From JANWZL01 sp037445185 (GTDB taxonomy: Bacteria; Pseudomonadota; Gammaproteobacteria; Burkholderiales; Thiobacillaceae), in contig JBBIKZ010000105.1 of assembly GCA_037445185.1 (NCBI GenBank), positions 1 through 8,667 of the forward strand: 8,667 nt of DNA, in the 5' to 3' direction. The position numbers and the translations under genes were made by a program. Of the stretch, positions 6,478-8,667 are shown in pieces (within the stretch, counting starts at the first letter, position 1; each line of letters begins with the position of its first letter). Under the pieces are notes generated by a model. It did not search any database, had not been told where the DNA came from, and saw only the letters and a list, made by a program, of their open reading frames with translations.

Positions 6478-7380
6478 ATGAACCAGCCCCCCTCCGCGTC
6501 CAGCCTCGCCGCCCAGCTCAGCCTGTGGTGGCCAGTCCTCCTCGGCCTCTTGGTGCTGTACGTCCCCACCTACTACGACCTGGCCAATGGCATCTGGAAC
6601 ACCGAGGAGCAGGCCCACGGCCCCATCGTCCTGATCGTCGCCCTCTATCTGATCTGGACCAAGCGTCACATCTTCATCCCGGCTGGCGGCAACGCGGCGG
6701 CCGAGGTGCGGCCCCGGCCCGTGCTCGGCTGGTCGCTGCTCGTCTTCGGGCTGCTGCTCTATGCCCTGGGACGCTCACAGGAGATCCTGCTGTTCGAGGT
6801 CGGCTCGCAGATCCCCGTGCTGCTGGGGGCCTTGCTGATCACCCTCGGGGCCGCTGCCGCCCGCACCCTGTGGTTCGCCCTGTTCTTCCTCCTCTTCATG
6901 GTGCCCTTGCCCGGTTTCCTCGTGGATGCCGCCACCGGCCCGCTCAAGCAGAATGTCTCCGTCATCGCCGAGCATCTGCTCTACTTCTTCGGCTATCCCA
7001 TCGGCCGCAGCGGCGTCACCCTGACGGTGGGCCCCTATCAGCTCCTGGTCGCCGATGCCTGCTCAGGGCTGCACTCCATGTTCAGCCTCACCGCCATGGG
7101 GCTGCTCTACCTCTATCTGATGGAGCACAAGAGCTTGTTGAGGAATGGCATCCTCATCGCCAGCATCCTCCCCATCGCCTTCGCCGCAAACGTGGTGCGG
7201 GTGATGGTGCTGGTGCTGGTGACCTACCACTTCGGTGACGAGGCCGGCCAGGGCTTTATCCACGACTCCGCCGGCATCGTCCTGTTCGTCGTTGCGCTGC
7301 TCTTCCTCTTCGCACTGGATGGTCTGCTGGGACTCTTCTTGGGGCGACGCAGTCGTGCCACGCCGGCTCGCGCTGAATAA
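6478..7380 (+). CDS. xrtB: Exosortase, XrtB type
   Basis: A multi-pass inner-membrane cysteine transpeptidase-like enzyme of the exosortase/archaeosortase family. These are thought to recognise PEP-CTERM tails on exported proteins and are usually linked to exopolysaccharide loci. In this 300-residue protein the triad is visible: C195 in VADACSGLHSMF, R241 in AANVVRVMVL and H262 in FIHDSAGIVLF. About eight hydrophobic segments span the protein. The N-terminal EEQAHGPIVL motif (about 43-52) and the SGLHSMFSLTAMGLLYLYLM context are XrtB-like as I remember that subfamily, hence the specific symbol. ATG 6478 is preferred because the first membrane segment follows after 15-20 residues; in-frame ATGs at 6364 and 6403 would add 25-38 atypical Arg-rich residues. 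An EpsI-family partner, polysaccharide genes and a PEP-CTERM protein are not seen. Family is certain, subtype likely. Confidence 0.9.
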   Translation: MNQPPSASSLAAQLSLWWPVLLGLLVLYVPTYYDLANGIWNTEEQAHGPIVLIVALYLIWTKRHIFIPAGGNAAAEVRPRPVLGWSLLVFGLLLYALGRSQEILLFEVGSQIPVLLGALLITLGAAAARTLWFALFFLLFMVPLPGFLVDAATGPLKQNVSVIAEHLLYFFGYPIGRSGVTLTVGPYQLLVADACSGLHSMFSLTAMGLLYLYLMEHKSLLRNGILIASILPIAFAANVVRVMVLVLVTYHFGDEAGQGFIHDSAGIVLFVVALLFLFALDGLLGLFLGRRSRATPARAE

Positions 7381-7655
7381 TCGCAGATTCGTCATCAGGC
7401 CGGCGAGTCCTGCGTCGGTCATTCGGGCATGCGTGAAGGCATCGCCAGCGTCACGCCACCATAGCCTGCACGCGCCCTGGCGGCCGTCTGGCGGCAGTAT
7501 CAAGCCCGTGCGCCTCTCGCCCAATGGGGTCTGCCATGGGCTCGTTGCCCGTGCGTGAATCTGCTCGGCCATCATCGCGTGCCCTGACGACAAATCTGGG
7601 ATGATCCCCCGTTCGACAGCTCCCGCAGGAGACGGAAGGAGGAAGGGGTGGGGTC
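7381..7655. other. Gene-free convergent spacer between xrtB and the response regulator
   Basis: These 275 bases separate two convergent genes. I see no credible coding sequence, tRNA or intrinsic terminator. Small features present are an 11-base odd palindrome GGGATGATCCC at 7598-7608, a purine-rich tract at about 7626-7653, and CTGGCGGC repeated at 7477-7484 and 7488-7495. Open frames crossing it on either strand continue as antisense or shadow frames of xrtB. It may be a remnant left by rearrangement, but nothing recognisable survives. Confidence 0.5.
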
Positions 7656-8285
7656 TCAGATCAATCCCATGTCCTTCGCCTGTAGCGCCGCTTCGGCGCG
7701 TGAGGTGATGTTGAGCTTGCGGTAGATGTTCTTCACATGATCGCCGACGGTGTGGTGCGAGATGCCCATCTCCTGGGCGATGGCGGCGATGCTGATGCCC
7801 CGTGCCAGCTGCCGCAGGACCTCGCGCTCGCGTGGCGACAAGGCAACCTTGGTATCGGGTTGCCGCGCTTCCTCTTCGCGAAAATGGCTCAGCATGCGCC
7901 GCGCCACCGCAGGCGACAGGGGTGGGCGGCCCTCGCGGATGCCAAGCAGCTGTTTGGCCAGAAGTTCCGGCGGCTCATCCTTCAGCAGATAACCGTGTGC
8001 GCCTGCCCGCAGGGCCGGGAACAGATGCTCGTCGTCGTCGAAGATGGTGGCCACCACGATGGTGCAGGCGGGGCAAGCCCGTGCCAGCCTGCGGATCACC
8101 TCGTTGCCCGAGCCGTCCGGCAGGGACAGGTCGACCAGCGCCAGATCGAAGCCCGCGCCGCAACAAGCCAGTGCGCTGCGCACATCGGCCACGCCCATCC
8201 AGGCGATGCCAGGAAAGGCGGCGGCCGCCACCTCGGCGAGCATCTGCTGCGACTCCGGCATGTCTTCGACGATGAGTGCCTTCAT
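7656..8285 (-). CDS. Response regulator, NarL/LuxR (FixJ-type) DNA-binding output
   Basis: A 209-residue two-component response regulator and cytoplasmic transcription factor. The receiver domain (about 1-118) has the acidic pocket E7/D8, phosphoacceptor D52 in LALVDLSLPDGSGNE, switch T80 and K102 in GAHGYLLKDEP. A linker (about 119-146) leads to a LuxR-type helix-turn-helix: LSPREREVLRQLARG (149-163), AIAQEMGISHHTV (168-180) as the scaffold and recognition helices, and VKNIYRKLNITSRAEA. All expected residues are intact, so the protein could work. No sensor kinase is in the window, so signal and targets are unknown. Oddly, ATG 8285 lies two bases from the broken end of an IS256-family transposase gene; no ribosome binding site precedes it. 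An ATGA at the start would fit former overlap with an upstream gene now lost. Convergent with xrtB. Confidence 0.93.
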   Translation of the reverse strand: MKALIVEDMPESQQMLAEVAAAAFPGIAWMGVADVRSALACCGAGFDLALVDLSLPDGSGNEVIRRLARACPACTIVVATIFDDDEHLFPALRAGAHGYLLKDEPPELLAKQLLGIREGRPPLSPAVARRMLSHFREEEARQPDTKVALSPREREVLRQLARGISIAAIAQEMGISHHTVGDHVKNIYRKLNITSRAEAALQAKDMGLI

Positions 8286-8286
8286 A

Positions 8287-8376
8287 CGCCAACAGCCGGT
8301 CGATCAGTTCATCCGGAAATAGCTTGGCGGCCTTCGGCTTCTTGGCTTTCTTGCTCGTGCTCATCATTGCAGTCAT
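8287..8376 (-). pseudogene. IS256-family transposase, N-terminal fragment
   Basis: Thirty codons starting at ATG 8376 (preceded by AAAGGGA) give a Lys/Ala-rich start, then KPKAAKLFPDELIDRLLA, which matches the remembered N-terminus of IS256-family transposases. After codon 30 the resemblance stops abruptly. The frame then reads out of frame through the response regulator gene, where it remains open for about 100 codons of shadow sequence. None of the DDE catalytic part is present, so this is a truncated remnant. Its junction with the regulator is at 8286/8287 or within a base or two. Confidence 0.7.
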
Positions 8377-8432
8377 CGTGTTTCCCTTTCGGTATCATCT
8401 CGTGACCTCAGGCACACAAAATTCCTGACAGG
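8287..8432 (-). mobile_element. Truncated end of an IS256-family insertion sequence
   Basis: On the minus strand, the bases from about 8432 inward read CCTGTCAGGAATTTTGTGTG and then lead in about 37 bases to the transposase start at 8376. A CTGTCA...ATTTTGTGTG outer tip at this distance from the start is what I remember for the 5' ends of IS256-family elements. The outer boundary is placed at 8430-8434, where IS4-family transposase coding sequence begins. The inner boundary is the deletion junction near 8287. The other end of the element is absent, so no target duplication can be checked in the window. Confidence 0.55.
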
Positions 8433-8433
8433 C

Positions 8434-8667
8434 CCCTGGCAGTTGTACGAGCAGGTCTTCTACCGGCTCTTCGAGCGGGTTCCCGGCAGCATCCGGCTGC
8501 CGAAGAAGTTCCGCTTCAAGCACAAGCTGGTGAGCCTTAACTCGACCGTGATCGACCTGTGCCTGTCGGCGTTCGACTGGGCCAAGCATCGCCGCACCAA
8601 GGGGGCGGTGAAGCTGCATCTGGTGCTCGACCACGACGGCTATCTGCCCTGCTACGGGGTCATTACC
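8434..8667 (+). pseudogene. IS4-family transposase, interrupted internal fragment
   Basis: An open frame runs from 8434 to the window edge. It contains PWQLYEQVFYRLFER (from codon 8434), then KKFRFKHKLVSL, STVIDLCLSAFDWAKHRR and TKGAVKLHLVLDHDGYLP, the signature stretch around the first catalytic aspartate of one IS4-family branch. Family members normally have well over 100 residues before the PWQLYE segment. Here those are missing and the frame starts directly at the IS256-like tip. The residue expected to be the first catalytic Asp (family form SLD-S/A-T) is Asn, codon AAC at 8539-8541. Truncation plus this change indicate a dead copy. The 3' part lies outside the window. Confidence 0.75.

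Noticed and set aside
7477..7495. CTGGCGGC repeated with 11-base period, considered as a tandem or CRISPR-like repeat
   Set aside because: Only two short copies in GC-rich DNA; no array, spacer or leader structure is present. No CRISPR array, tRNA or rRNA was seen anywhere in the window.
7063..7593. 176-codon minus-strand open frame across the xrtB 3' half and the spacer
   Set aside because: More than half is antisense to xrtB with Glu/Gln/His-rich shadow composition, no recognisable motif is present and the ribosome binding site is weak. A short real protein at 7381-7593 cannot be fully excluded but is unsupported.
7975..8286. Continuation of the IS256 fragment frame through the regulator (133-codon open frame in total)
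   Set aside because: After codon 30 the translation (THRRRHAGVAADARRGGG and on) is an out-of-frame reading of the response regulator, not transposase.

Overview
The window is a GC-rich proteobacterial chromosome segment, most likely from a betaproteobacterium. The grounds are the neighbourhood of orn, a Ste24-like M48 protease, a pterin carbinolamine dehydratase and rsgA, plus an exosortase of the XrtB type. This placement comes from remembered gene order and protein resemblance, not from a search.

Layout. Positions 53-2991 (minus strand) hold a tight four-gene run transcribed toward position 1: M48 membrane protease, small secreted c-type cytochrome, pterin-4a-carbinolamine dehydratase (phhB) and the ribosome-assembly GTPase rsgA. 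A divergent control region at 2992-3099 separates this run from orn (3100-3645, plus strand). After a short gap with a GC-rich hairpin comes a full-length alpha-glucan phosphorylase (glgP, 3748-6300), with no other glycogen gene beside it. A 177-base spacer (6301-6477) follows. It contains a stem-loop, an exact 11-base direct repeat spaced by 22 bases, an imperfect palindrome and an extended -10 box very close to the next start codon. Next is xrtB (6478-7380), an exosortase with its Cys/Arg/His triad intact but without its usual EpsI or polysaccharide partners in view.

The right end is accessory and rearranged. A gene-free 275-base stretch leads to a convergent NarL/LuxR-type response regulator (7656-8285, minus). 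Its start codon lies almost directly against the truncated N-terminal end of an IS256-family transposase gene. The outer tip of that IS256-like element in turn abuts an IS4-family transposase fragment that runs off the window and carries Asn where the first catalytic Asp is expected.

Functionally this is mostly housekeeping: RNA turnover (orn), ribosome maturation (rsgA), membrane proteolysis (M48) and glucan degradation (glgP). A protein-sorting/exopolysaccharide-associated gene (xrtB) and an orphan regulator lie next to decayed mobile elements. I do not see a clearly new multi-gene system. The points most worth a second look are the IS-made junction at the regulator start, the control region of xrtB (possibly a leaderless transcript), and the small cytochrome inserted in the housekeeping run.
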